DNA of 64,000 nt. Source: Metaphire vulgaris (taxonomy: Eukaryota; Annelida; Clitellata; Crassiclitellata; Megascolecidae). The notes beneath the pieces were generated by a model. The model did no database searches. It was not told the DNA's origin and saw nothing but the letters and a program-made list of their open reading frames with translations. Positions 20,840 through 30,599 of the stretch are shown one piece after another (position 1 is the first letter of the stretch; each line of letters opens with the position of its first letter). The stretch covers positions 5,628,369 to 5,692,368 of the forward strand of contig CM030867.1 of assembly GCA_018105865.1 (NCBI GenBank). Reading direction: 5' to 3'. Both the position numbers and the translations under genes were made by a program.

Positions 20840-21397
20840 CAGAGGCTTAGCTACCATATAGCAAGAATAAGCAAGGCATTAGGGCCCAGAAGAACTGGGG
20901 CCCTTTTTGAACACCAATGTAAAAAAGAAAGTAAATAATAACAAAAGTAAATAATTAAAACCCATTAAAAATCAGTCTTAATCAGATAAATTTGGTAGGT
21001 ATTAAATATGACAGTGCTACAAAAAAAGCCATTTTACAGTTTTCAGTTTCTGGAATCTGTAAATAAATAAGTAAATAAATAAGAAGTAAGATAATAATAA
21101 GAAGTAAGATAATTGTTATTGTTCTATTATTTCGTTATTGAATTAAATAACATGTCACAATTACTATGATTATTGTTCTTAACTATTATTACAGTACTGT
21201 TCAATTTGTTCATATTATTTAAATTTGAAACTGTATGAAACATTGTTTTAAAGTTGAAAATCCTCCATGATTATGGATCATGTTCTTCGCTGCCCTTTAA
21301 GCCTTAGTGAACTGTTCGTCATGTTGTGACTTTTTAAGTTGAAGGGGCCCGTTAATAATTTTTGCATTAGGGCCTAAAAATCATAGCTATGCCACTG
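20840..21397. mobile_element. hAT-type MITE, 558 bp
   Basis: The ends CAGAGGCTTAGCTA and, inverted, CAGTGGCATAGCTA are followed on both sides by a TTAGGGCC-like block. A perfect 8-bp duplication, GGCACATG, flanks it (20832-20839 and 21398-21405). The interior is AT-rich with AATAAGTAAATAA repeats and no coding frame. Confidence 0.85.
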
Positions 21398-21404
21398 GGC
21401 ACAT

Positions 21405-21959
21405 GTTTATTATTCCATGACAATTTATATAGCGCTGTAACATAGTAAAATACCAAAATAAAAGTGCTTCAACAATGCTGACATGTCAATGAAGGTCCGA
21501 AGGTGGCGATGTTAAAAATCCGCTCAGATGATAGAAAGAACTTGCTGCCGTGTAGAAATCCGGTGCTAACTCCTTTAGAAGCGGTCTTTCACAAAAAAAT
21601 TATAGCCACATTGACAGGTCAACGAGGAACGGAAGATGATGTTAATGGGCCGCGAGTTGGTAGCAGGAGTTCTCCGCACGGTAACATCCGGCGGTGAAAT
21701 CTGGACCGAACCGACCCTCCTCAGCTACAGTCTGCTCTGCCGATTAGCACTGCGGTTTGTGGTCTGAGGCGTCCCCGATGAACACCTATGTGTTTGAAAC
21801 GGACGATAAAATTAAATTAATAATAATAAATCCAAAGAAGCAGTCTTCTGTGAGAAAATAGTTCGTCGTCGAAATCGGCAAAACTGACGAAGATGGAGGT
21901 TCCAGCGAGGTCCAGAATGACAGTCACATGCAGGCATGTTGAAATTCTCGCGATGGTCA
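21405..21959 (-). mobile_element. SINE-like element, 3' half
   Basis: On the minus strand this ends in a TACAGCGCTATATAAATTG tail. It continues at 25720-25955 beyond the inserted piggyBac. The two halves together align with 39273-40033 (also minus) by landmark motifs, though they have diverged. No protein similarity is seen. The LINE-like 3' terminus suggests a non-autonomous element mobilised by the CR1/L2 machinery. Confidence 0.55.
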
Positions 21960-22257
21960 TTAACCCATTTACCGGCCGTGACGCATATGTGCGTCACGGC
22001 TTATCTTTCATTAAACGGCCGTGACGCATATGTGCGTCAACAAACTTTGAAAATTAATTAAAAATCGGCCGTTGCGATTTAATGCTTCAAATTTGGAAAA
22101 TAGATGTAGTAACCATTCATTCGCAAGATGGAGCCACTTTTAGTGCACGATCTCTGTCATGGCTATGCTATATCCATACTTTTCTGCCCCCCCCGTAGGC
22201 CCTACAGCTAGTCCATTAGCAAAGGCTTTGCCATTGCCCATTAGCCTCTGCTAAAAG

Positions 22258-23990
22258 ATGGCGGCCAGAAAACGACTGAGTGCGAGCGAAGTTATGGTGA
22301 TGATCGAAGATACAAGCGATGATTTGTCAGTATTCGACAGCGAAAGCGATCTGGAGTCGAATTCAAGTGACGCTGAAGAGTCCGGGAGCGATGAAAGCTC
22401 TGACACTGTGTCCTATGATGTCAGTTCCGATTTTGCTTGGTGTGATCGGCCATGTGACGACTCCTCACGGCTGCAGTTCGCCGGAACGCCGGGACGGAAG
22501 GTACCAGTTTTTGATACAAGCGATGTACTACTTTATTTCTGCTTATTTCTAACCATCCAAACGTTAGAAATGATAATTACTGAAACCAACAGACGAGCGG
22601 AACAAATGCTACTAAGTCCTCAGAAACCGCAATTACGGCTGAGAAAGTGGGTCGATGTTGACCAGGATGAGCTCCTTGTTTTTATGTCTTTGATTGTTTA
22701 TCAGGGAATTATTAAGAAACCTGAAGTTGAGCTTTACTGGACAACAAAGCCTTTGCTTGAAACTCCTTATGTCAGGAGTATAATGACTGAAAAGCGTTTC
22801 AGCCTAATTATGAAATGTCTTCATTTTGTTGACAACACCACAATGCCAGAGGCCTTTGTCCACCCAGGAGAGAAGTCATTTTTCAAAATCAAGCCTTTTT
22901 TCACTGCAGTTGTCCAACGATTCTCTGAGGTGTATAAGCCAGAGCAGAACATTGCTGTTGATGAATCTCTCATGCTATGGAAAGGTCGACTGGCAATAAA
23001 GCAATACATCCCAATGAAAAGAGCCCGGTTTGGCCTGAAATCGTACGAACTTTGTGAATGCGGCTCAGGCTACATCTGGAATGCTATTTTACAATTTTAC
23101 ACACAGGAACTGGTATGGAACTTGACAATTCTGCAGATTACCTGACTTCATCACAAATTGTTTTGACCATAGCAAAAGAGTTTCTAGGCAAAGGGTACAC
23201 CATTTTTATGGATAACTGGCACACATCACCTGCTCTTTTCCAAGAGCTTCGCAGGAAGCAGACAGATGCAGTAGGAACTGTTCGATTGAACAGAAAGAAT
23301 ATGCCAGTACAACTGAAGAAGAATAAAACTGCCAGAGGTCAAACGGTTGCTTACTTCTCAACAAATCTGATGGCAGTGAAGTGGATGAATAAAAATGAAG
23401 TCATCCTCCTGTCCACCTTCCACAAAAATGAAATGGCAATTGTCAAAACCCATCGAGGTGAAAAACTGAAACCAACTGCTGTTGCCATGTACAGCAAAAA
23501 TATGGGTGCTGTAGACTCATCCGATCAGATGCTGAGTACATACCCAGTTGAACGCAAGCGAAAAAAGATCTGGTATAAGAAACATTTTTGCCACATATTG
23601 AAACAGATCGCTTTGAACGCATACATACTGTTCCAGAAGGACAATCCTTCAAGCAAAATGGATCACCTAGAATTCAGAGTGAAACTGGTTGAAAGACTTT
23701 TGGAAACTCATCACAATTCGGATCGTCTATCAAAGAAAGGTCGACCAGTGCTGAAACCATCGAATGATTCGAATCCACTGAGGCTGACTGGATGACACTT
23801 TCCAAAAATTCTTCCACCAACTGCAGGTAATGCAGTTCCAAGAAAGCGCTGCAAAGTCTGTAGTATGCAGTCACCAAGTCATGATGGGAAAAAGACAAGG
23901 ACGGATACCAAATACTACTGTAGTGAGTGCAATGTAGCCTTGTGTCCTGCACCGTGCTTTGAAATATATCACACCAAGTCGAGTTACTGA
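22258..23990 (+). pseudogene. piggyBac transposase, two disabling changes
   Basis: It would catalyse cut-and-paste transposition at TTAA in the nucleus. It starts MAARKRLSASEVMVMIED, with an acidic Ser/Asp/Glu N-terminus. The DDE_Tnp_1_7 core follows: RKWVDVDQDELLVFMSLIVY, VDESLMLWKGR (first catalytic Asp), YTIFMDNWHTSP (second) and GAVDSSDQMLSTYPVERKRK (third). A C-terminal Cys-rich domain has RKRCKVCS, YYCSECNVALCPAPCFEIYH and ends at 23990. Two lesions: ATTTTACA is duplicated in tandem at 23086-23101, shifting the frame, and TGA at 23793-23795 separates core and Cys-rich domain. Everything else is intact, so inactivation looks recent. The TGA could be tested as read-through or error. Confidence 0.93.
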
Positions 23991-24079
23991 CATCGTAGGC
24001 ACAGCCATCACTAAACGGTCCTTTTCAGGGCCACCAAATCATGAAAGGAGTACGAACCAGACAATTAAGTCCAGAAAAT

Positions 24080-24325
24080 CATAAAATAAAGACAAACCAA
24101 ACCATTCATGGCACCAACTCATGAAATAAAGACAAACCAAACCATTCATGGCACCAACTCATGAAATAAAGACAAACCAGACCATTCATGGCACCAAGTC
24201 ATGAAATAAACAAACCAGACCATTCATGGCACCAAGTCATGAAATAAACACAAACCAGACCATTCATGGCACCAAGTCATGAAATAAACACAAACCAGAC
24301 CATTCATGGCACCAAATCATAAATG
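24080..24325 (+). repeat. ~48-bp minisatellite in piggyBac 3' region
   Basis: About five to six copies of a unit containing ACCATTCATGGCACCAA and TCATGAAATAAA, with short indels, follow the transposase stop directly. One copy of ATGAAATAAA could serve as a polyadenylation region. Confidence 0.85.
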
Positions 24326-24339
24326 GAAGACCATACAAA

Positions 24340-25640
24340 CAATACATATATTCATTTATAAAATTTGCAAGCTAACAAAATTGTCTCAAAATTCATCGCT
24401 AAGACTTGTGTTCCGAAAAAAGGGTGTTCCGGTTACAACTCTACCAATTTCTACCAATTGTTGTCCGATTTTCAAACATTTTGATTTATTTTGTTCCACT
24501 GACATTCTCCTACAGCCAGAGACAGCGCTGAGGGGGTGGGTCCGCGGGTCCGGACCAACCCAGCCTCTGGCAGGGGTATCCGAGTAAATCATGCAAATCC
24601 GTAGAGATTTTATTTGGGGGAGGGGTAGTCTGAGCCAGGTCCTGGTTGTGTTCAGTGGGATCATATTACGAGACTGCATTAGACCCACCCAGCCAAAACA
24701 AACAGCGCCGCCCCCGCCTACAACACTGCTCTCACCCAAGTGGGATTACCAAAAACTTTAGCTGGTGAGCCTTGCAAATTTTGTTGGGGGTGCGGTGTTA
24801 TTTTGGGCCATAGAGTGGACCCTGCCCCAAATATTTTTTTTGCATGGATAGTCAGAAAGAGCAATAAAAAGCTAAACAATGGTGTATACCTCATCTTTTT
24901 AGCTTTCGTAATGTCTGAGATTTGGCAAATTTACAAACTACAAAAATTCATTGCTAAGGCTTTTGTACCGAAAAAGAGTGTTCCGGTTACAACTCGTATA
25001 TTTCTACCAATTGTTGTCCAATTTTCAAAATGTTTGATTTATTTTGTTCCACTGACATTCTGCTACAAAACTCCCCTCACCCATGTGGGGTTACCGATCA
25101 AAAATTTTAGCTGGTGAGCTTTGCAAATTTTGTTGGGGATGTGGTGTTATTTTGGGCCATAGAGTAGACCCTGCCCCCAAATAATTTTTTTTGCATGGGT
25201 AGTTGGAAAGAGCAATAATAAATCTAAGCAGTGGTGTATACCTCGTCTTTTTATCTTTCATATAGCCTGAGATTCGGCAAATTTGCAAACTACAATAATT
25301 CATCGCTAAGACTTTTGTTCCGAAAAAGAGTGTTCCGGTTACAACTCGTATATTTCTACCAAATGTTGTCCGATTTTCAAACTTTTTGATTTTGTTCCAC
25401 TGACATTATCCTACAACTTTGCCACTCACCCATGTGGGGTTACCACTCAAACATTTTAGCTGATGAGCTTTGAAAAAATTTGGGGAGGGGTGCAATTATG
25501 GGCCAGAGTGGCCCGTACCCCCCAAAAATTTTTTTCCTACACTGCTAGTTAGAAAGAGCAATAAAAAATCTAAACAATGGTATACACCTCGTCTACTTAG
25601 CTCTCATATAACCTGAGATATGGTAAATTTAAATATTGGG
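24340..25640 (-). repeat. ~347-bp tandem units in piggyBac right part
   Basis: Landmarks ACCCAAGTGGGATTACC (24733), ACCCATGTGGGGTTACC (25079) and the same (25428) give a period of 346-349 bp; about 3.5 units are present. Read inverted, each unit aligns with the 375-bp units of elements A, B, C and E (CTCAGGCTATATAGAAGC, GCATTTTTATTGCTCTTTC, GGGTAGGGTCCAC). A 125-codon plus-strand frame at 24740-25117 runs across one unit; whether it means anything is unknown. A 200-bp MITE interrupts the first unit. Confidence 0.8.
24515..24714. mobile_element. 200-bp hAT-like MITE in the first repeat unit
   Basis: Comparing units shows an extra 200 bp between CCTACA and the CACTCACCC-like segment. The flanking 8-mers are CTCCTACA (24507-24514) and CGCCTACA (24715-24722), 7 of 8 identical. 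The ends share GCGCTG and TGGGTC blocks in inverted order. It is GC-rich and non-coding. Confidence 0.6.
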
Positions 25641-25719
25641 TTTTCAAGGACTTTTTCCAAAAATAAATGGCCGGCACGGTGATGACATCAAAAATTTTAA
25701 TGGACGGTAAAAGGGTTAA

Positions 25720-25955
25720 TGGCAACATATTGGCGAACTCTTCAATGGCAGCGGCGACCGACTAACATTCCAGAACGACGAGGAAAAGTAGAGGACGGCA
25801 AGAGACTCTTCGAAAACCGACGAATGGAATGCAGTCCTCGCGGTTGGTGCAAAAAACCAAGCACAGAACGTCGGTAAATGCCGAAAATGATGACAAAAAC
25901 CGTGGCACGCACAAGCACGTGCAGGCAGTGGCATAGGCGCCAAAACCGGAAATAA
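25720..25955 (-). mobile_element. SINE-like element, 5' half
   Basis: This is the continuation of the element at 21405-21959. On the minus strand it begins TTTCCGGTTTTGGCG. It shares AGGACTG, CGTCGGTTTTCGA-type and CTGGAATGTT-type landmarks with the 5' end of the copy at 39273-40033. Confidence 0.5.
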
Positions 25956-26235
25956 AAGTTTAGATTAAGACAGATCTAGGACTTAGGAATCAGGGTAATC
26001 CACTTGGCAAATAGTAGGCCCAGGTTCTTTCTGGGGTAATGGACTACTTACTGATTGGTGACACTGTGTAATATAACTAGTCAGCTAACCTAAGCATACA
26101 TGAATGTCGGACATGGACTAGAAGACTCAATGGGCCTGTTTAAAATATTTAGTAGGTACAGTATAGTTTAGCTATGAGCAGGCATTAGAGCTGAAGTTAA
26201 AGAGCAACAAAACGATTTACCAAAGGAACATCTCA
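25956..26235. other. Intronic sequence, no recognised feature
   Basis: No open frame, repeat or transposon end was recognised here. Confidence 0.35.
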
Positions 26236-26887
26236 GCGCATCTCAGCGCCGTAACTCGCTCTTGCTTCTTCCAACTTCAGCAAATTCGGGAAGTTCGTCG
26301 TTACATAGCAATACCGGTCGCTATTCATCTTGTCCGCGCTCTCATACTCTCAAGACTGGACTATAGCAATGGTGTCCTTCTTGGACTACCTGGGAACCAG
26401 CTCAGTAGACTTCAGGCAGTCATCAATGCCTCGGCTCGGATTATTTTCGGCTTGAGGTGGCACGACCATGTGACACCTACGCTAAGGGACAAGCTCCATT
26501 GGCTTCGGGTCCCGGAGCGCATAGTTTACAAGCGGTGAAGGTTGACTTATCGTGCTCTTCGGGACCCAGCCTGTCCCGATTACCTGTCATGCCTAGTACG
26601 ACAACAAACGACGACTGGGTGCCGTCTCCAGCTGAGATCTAGCAGCCGCCACCGGCTTTACGTTCCTCCTCCGGCCAGGACTCCGAAGTTTGGCGAGCGT
26701 TCTATGAATCGCGGTAACCCACGTCTGTGGAACGCGCTCCCTGATGCGCTGGTCGGGATTACTTCACCTGAAATGTTTGCTAAAGAGCTAAAAACGCATT
26801 TGTTCACCATATCGTATAGTTGACTGTTGACTGTACAGCGCTTTTGGTTTTGGCCAATGGCCATGTTACGGCGCTTCACAAATCGTC

Positions 26888-26925
<38 letters not shown>
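26236..26925 (+). mobile_element. CR1-like LINE, 3' end
   Basis: The plus-strand translation gives CFFQLQQIREVRRYIAIPV, SRLDYSNGVLLGLPGNQLSR, HWLRVPERIVYKR, one TGA stop at about 26536, then PPARTPKFGERSMNRGNPRL and LKTHLFTISYS with a stop. The 3' end is ACGGCGCTTCACAAATCGTC followed by (AAT)n at 26888-26922. It is 5'-truncated and of the same family as the copies at 1150 and 56148. Confidence 0.85.
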
Positions 26926-27249
26926 TTATCACTGCAAGATGCCATTACAGTGATTTTATGTTTGATTATGTGTGCTACTTTACTGATGACGTCAGATAAC
27001 TCCATTTGTATTTCTTTTATGCTTCCAGTAAGTAAAATGCATACAGTGGCATATATCCAACGTTTCCTCTAAGACGTGCTGGTTTCTGTGCAAAGTTCAA
27101 AATTTTTGTGCACAATAAACTACCGTGTGAATTTTTGTGCAAACATAGAAGGGTAATTAGAAAAAAGATGTCTATTATGCAATTCCTTCATAAATTTTAA
27201 TATCATTGGATTCTTCAGTAATCAACACATACAGGTATGTAAACCTTAA
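26926..27249. other. Intronic; possible CGTTTCCTCTAAG-type MITE
   Basis: At 27059-27158, CGTTTCCTCTAAGACGTGC and the inverted AGAAGGG-type right side resemble the ends at 28934-29074. TTTTTGTGCA recurs inside. Nothing else is recognised. Confidence 0.3.
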
Positions 27250-28108
27250 TAGCAGAAAAAGTTTTGTCACAAATCATCTTTTGCTTAATCCAGCTAAAAC
27301 TCAGGTCATCTGGTTTGGTACTCGAGGTCAGCTCTTAAAAATTGATCATCCTGTCTAAGCAGTCTGCCTTCCCTGGCCTCTCTTTCTCCTCTTCTGTCCG
27401 TGATCTTGGTATAATTCTTGACTCTGAGTTAACCTTTATGGATCATATTAACTCACTTTGTCGCAGTTGCTTCTATCATCTCCGCCAGCTTAGAGTGTTT
27501 CGACGTACACTAGACATGCCATCTGCTTCTACTTTGATTCATGCATTTATTTGCTCAAGGCTTGACCTCTGTGGTTCACTTTTTGCTGGTCTTCCATCGG
27601 TGCGACTTGATAAACTCCAGATGGTTCTTCGTTCGGCAGCCAGGGTGATTGCTGGTGTCACAAGACGTGATCACATTAGTGATTATATGACGTCTATTTT
27701 ACACTGGCTGCCTTATCCTGCTCGAGTTGAGTTTCGTATGTTGAGAGCGGTTGCACTCTCTCTTTATGGTGCCACTCCATCTTACCTTTCAGAGCTACTC
27801 CATCCCCTTAGCTTTATCTCTGGTCGGCCATGTCTTCGGTCCACAACCAATGGTCTTCTCAGTGTGCCCCAAGCACGAACCTCCTTGTTCCTGAAGCGAG
27901 GTTTTGAATCAGTTGGCCCTATCCTTTGGAATGCTCTTGACGCCAGTATGCGTGGCTTAGCAACTCCTAATTCTATGGCCCTCTTTTTAAAATGACTTAA
28001 AACTTATCTCTTTGTCAATATACAGTAATTTGCTGTGGGAGTGCTTCTGAGTGATTTTTCAGAAGAGGCGCTATACAAATATTTTGTTACATTACATTAC
28101 ATTTTGTT
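27250..28108 (+). mobile_element. L2/CR1-type LINE, 3' end
   Basis: NHLLLNPAKTQVIWFGTRGQ (about 27270) is followed by a frameshift and then an open frame at 27342-27995. That frame has VRDLGIILDSELTFMDHINS, SRLDLCGSLFAGLPSVRLDK, SILHWLPYPARVEFRML and GPILWNALD, ending near LFLK. The tail is GAGGCGCTATACAAATA plus (TTACA)n at 28084-28105. It is 5'-truncated upstream of LLLNPAKT, so the catalytic YADD is missing. Confidence 0.83.
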
Positions 28109-28933
28109 ACAATATAACTGTTGAGGACACAGAAGGGTCAGAAAATGCCTGAAACCGCGTTTTGTGACTGAATAAGGTTGTTGTTCTTAGAAGGGCTTCG
28201 ATGTCTCTCCACTAAAGATACATGCTTCCATGCACTAGGCGCCATCCAAATATTACGTACGCATTGAGGGGAGAGTAATTGGATTAATTTAGGTGGTTTT
28301 ACGCACGGATGCGCCATTTTAACCTCTACTGGACTTTTAAAAATAAAACAACAGCTAAGGCAGAAGATTGGTTGAAATTACACACATATTAATTTGAATC
28401 ACAATTACTTTCTCAAGGGCAGGCAATTGGCCACGAGAATTGCTCACACGCTTGCACTCGATAAGTTGCATTTATTGCTTTTTTGGCTGCAACAGCTTTA
28501 GTCAACTGTAACGCCATGTGATTATGGCTAAAATTACTTTTCGAACAGGTTTGGGATCAGCTAATTTGTATGAATTCACAGGGGATTAAAAATGCACGGG
28601 TTGCATTTGTGCGTTTCAGCATGTAGACTATTGTCACATGACCTTAGTTGTTGATCTTGTACTCTAAAGGAAAGGGATCTGAAAATGTGACTTTGGCATA
28701 CATAATATATGGAGGGCCCCTTACTGAAGCCTCGTCTGATTTAGGGTGCGCAGTGGAGCAGTGGTACAGAAGAATGTGTATCATTCACGCGGTGAAACTC
28801 ACGGGCTCTGCATGGCGACAAGCCCTCGTGCAATATAACAAAATACAGGATCGCTTCATTAAATGTCTGTCAGTGGCGCAAAACCTTTATATAGCATGTG
28901 CATGAGGTTGCAGGAATCTTCTGCATCTGTAGC
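28109..28933. other. Intronic sequence, no recognised feature
   Basis: An 85-codon frame at 28648-28905 has no recognisable domain or splice context. No transposon ends were found. Confidence 0.35.
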
Positions 28934-29074
28934 GCTGTTTCCTCTAAATGCAGACAGTTGTTTAAAAAATTAGTTGCATGTCGAAAAAATGCGCGCAGCA
29001 GTCAAAATCTTTTGCGCGGCAGGATTATTTTTTCTGCGCGGCTGCGCAATTGCGCAGCTTAGAAGGAACGTTGC
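28934..29074. mobile_element. Small hAT-like MITE, GC-rich right half
   Basis: The left end is GCTGTTTCCTCTAAATG; the right end, inverted, is GCAACGTTCCTTCTAAG. The right half holds GCGCGGCTGCGCAATTGCGC. This matches the general plan of short hAT MITEs with CAGTGTTCCCTCTAAG ends. No clear 8-bp duplication is visible. Confidence 0.45.
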
Positions 29075-29587
29075 ATATAACTGTCTGACAAACTGAATGT
29101 GATATATAAGTTACACTATACACTTCACTCAATAATATATTTTCTCTTGATGCATTGCTAATTTGCTATTATCTATAATATTAAGATCCTTGATCTGTAT
29201 GTCTCTTACCTTCAAGCGTTCTCATTGGTTGACGAAGAAGCGTTTGACGAAGCGTACGTTTAGTACGGTTTAGTCGAGTCATTGCAGCGTCAGAGGGGTG
29301 GGCGTGCGACGACGTTGCTATTGGTAACAATTGTTCGTAGCTTGAGGAAGTTGCGCAATTTTAACGTACATTTTAACGTCACAAATGGTCACAGTTGCGT
29401 GATTTTAACGTACATAGGTCTAATTATTACGTGGCACAGAGCTTGGCTAGGTGGCGTATGTACAGTACATCATTGAAATGTTGTTCAGCATGAAGTCAAT
29501 GATTGGGTATTAGGTATAGGTATTGGATTAGTATTATCCTGCACTGCGAGCGAGCGTTTAAAAGCTGCTTAAGCGAGCATCTTTCTA
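29075..29587. other. Intronic sequence, no recognised feature
   Basis: Some GTTTGACGAAGCG-like short repeats occur near 29230-29260. No coding or transposon structure was recognised. Confidence 0.35.
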
Positions 29588-29628
<41 letters not shown>

Positions 29629-29815
29629 AGTCTAGACTATGGTGGTGACTAATCCGGAAGGACTACGTGAGGAGTAAGAAGTGATTCCTGAATGGATGGG
29701 TTCAAGGCATTCCAGAGGTAGGGTCCAGTCACTGCAAAAATCCGACGCTGAGTTAAGAGCAGTGCGTGATCTGGGTGATATCACAAGGACCAAGTCAACA
29801 CATCATCACCACCAC
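29588..29815 (-). mobile_element. LINE 3' fragment with (TAA)n tail
   Basis: On the minus strand, QRRIFAVTGPYLWNALNPSI, then QESLLTP, resembles the GP-LWNSLP C-terminal block of CR1/L2 ORF2. It is followed by a long (TAA)n tail, seen as (TTA)n at 29588-29627. Short and decayed. Confidence 0.5.
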
Positions 29816-30112
29816 CACTACCATCATGATCCTTGGGCACATTGCCCAGAGGTGTCCAGTGCCTTTTGTGTTATTATGTTGTGTTGTTGACAAGTTAATC
29901 AAGAGTATATTAATTTTTTGCTATAGAAAGCAACACCATTAATAAAATTATTCCTAAAGCCCTTGTCAATGGTTAGAAGAATTTAGCTGAACACTAGAAT
30001 CAATGTTCAATGTTGATTCTTTATAATCTCATTTGGATTATTCAATTTTCAAACAAAAATAGTTTTAAGCACTTGAAAAGCAATAGTGACAATTTGCATC
30101 AGCTTCAAATAC

Positions 30113-30355
30113 TTGTAGATGATGACACATATGATGATGTTTCCAAGTTGAAGTCAACACTGTTCCTTTCATCCATTGATGATCTATCGCTAGTCTTAAT
30201 TTCATTACTGGAATTCTTCTCCAAAGAATTAGATCTTCCATAAGTTTTGCCATTAGATGGCTTCTTATCAGTCATAATCTCTGGAGGTTGAGTAGGAAAA
30301 ACCGGGCTGCAGCATGAAGACTCAGTGGCTACCTGGTCATCATCAGTGCAGATGC
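30113..30355 (-). CDS. FSIP1: FSIP1-like gene, Ser/Asn-rich exon
   Basis: This 243-nt exon has its acceptor at ATTTGTTCAG before 30355 and its donor at CTACAA then GTATTT after 30113. Two leading nucleotides complete a Gly codon begun by the exon at 43121, and one trailing nucleotide starts an Asn codon completed by the exon at 14559. The 80 full codons include TESSCCSPVFPTQPPEIMTD and a Ser/Asn/Lys-rich tail ending VSSST. SPVFPTQPPE recalls the VFHTQIPPEE stretch of FSIP1 as I remember it. The rest is low-complexity and poorly conserved. The frame is clean, with no stops. The donor GTATTT is weaker than the others, so the exact 3' edge is the least certain. Confidence 0.75.
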
Positions 30356-30599
30356 CTGAACAAATAATTTCCAAAAAGTAATTGTGATTAATGATCTATA
30401 TGATAAGCATTCAATAATAAAAAGTTTTGTAATCATACAGGAAAATTAAGACAAAATGCAAGCCTGAATGTTTTTAATGAACATATTCATGTGTTCAAGA
30501 ACATCATGATTGCTAGATGGTGCTGGTCTCAGCTGCCTACAAGTGCGTGTACCTGTCGCTATTATCGAATGTTTTCTGAGTTTTTATGCGATTTCTAAC

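Larger units (their letters stand above)
21960..25719 (+). mobile_element. piggyBac transposon with transposase gene (D)
   Basis: TTAA flanks it at 21960-21963 and 25716-25719. The ends are CCCATTTACCGGCCGTGACG and, inverted, CCCTTTTACCGTCC. Just inside the left end are two palindromic copies of GTGACGCATATGTGCGTCA (21975-22000, with 11-bp perfect arms, and about 22018-22038). The transposase gene (22258-23990) is followed by a ~48-bp minisatellite and then 1.3 kb of ~347-bp tandem units. Read inverted, the right end matches the left ends of elements A, B, C and E. It is therefore the coding relative of these non-autonomous elements. It interrupts a SINE-like element. Confidence 0.92.

Noticed and set aside
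24080..24325. CRISPR-like regular repeats (also 49101-49235, 33240-34870)
   Set aside because: Units are contiguous without unique spacers and the DNA is animal nuclear; these are minisatellites.
28648..28905. 85-codon plus-strand frame
   Set aside because: No recognisable domain, no splice signals in a useful frame and no repeat relation; kept only as unexplained intron sequence.
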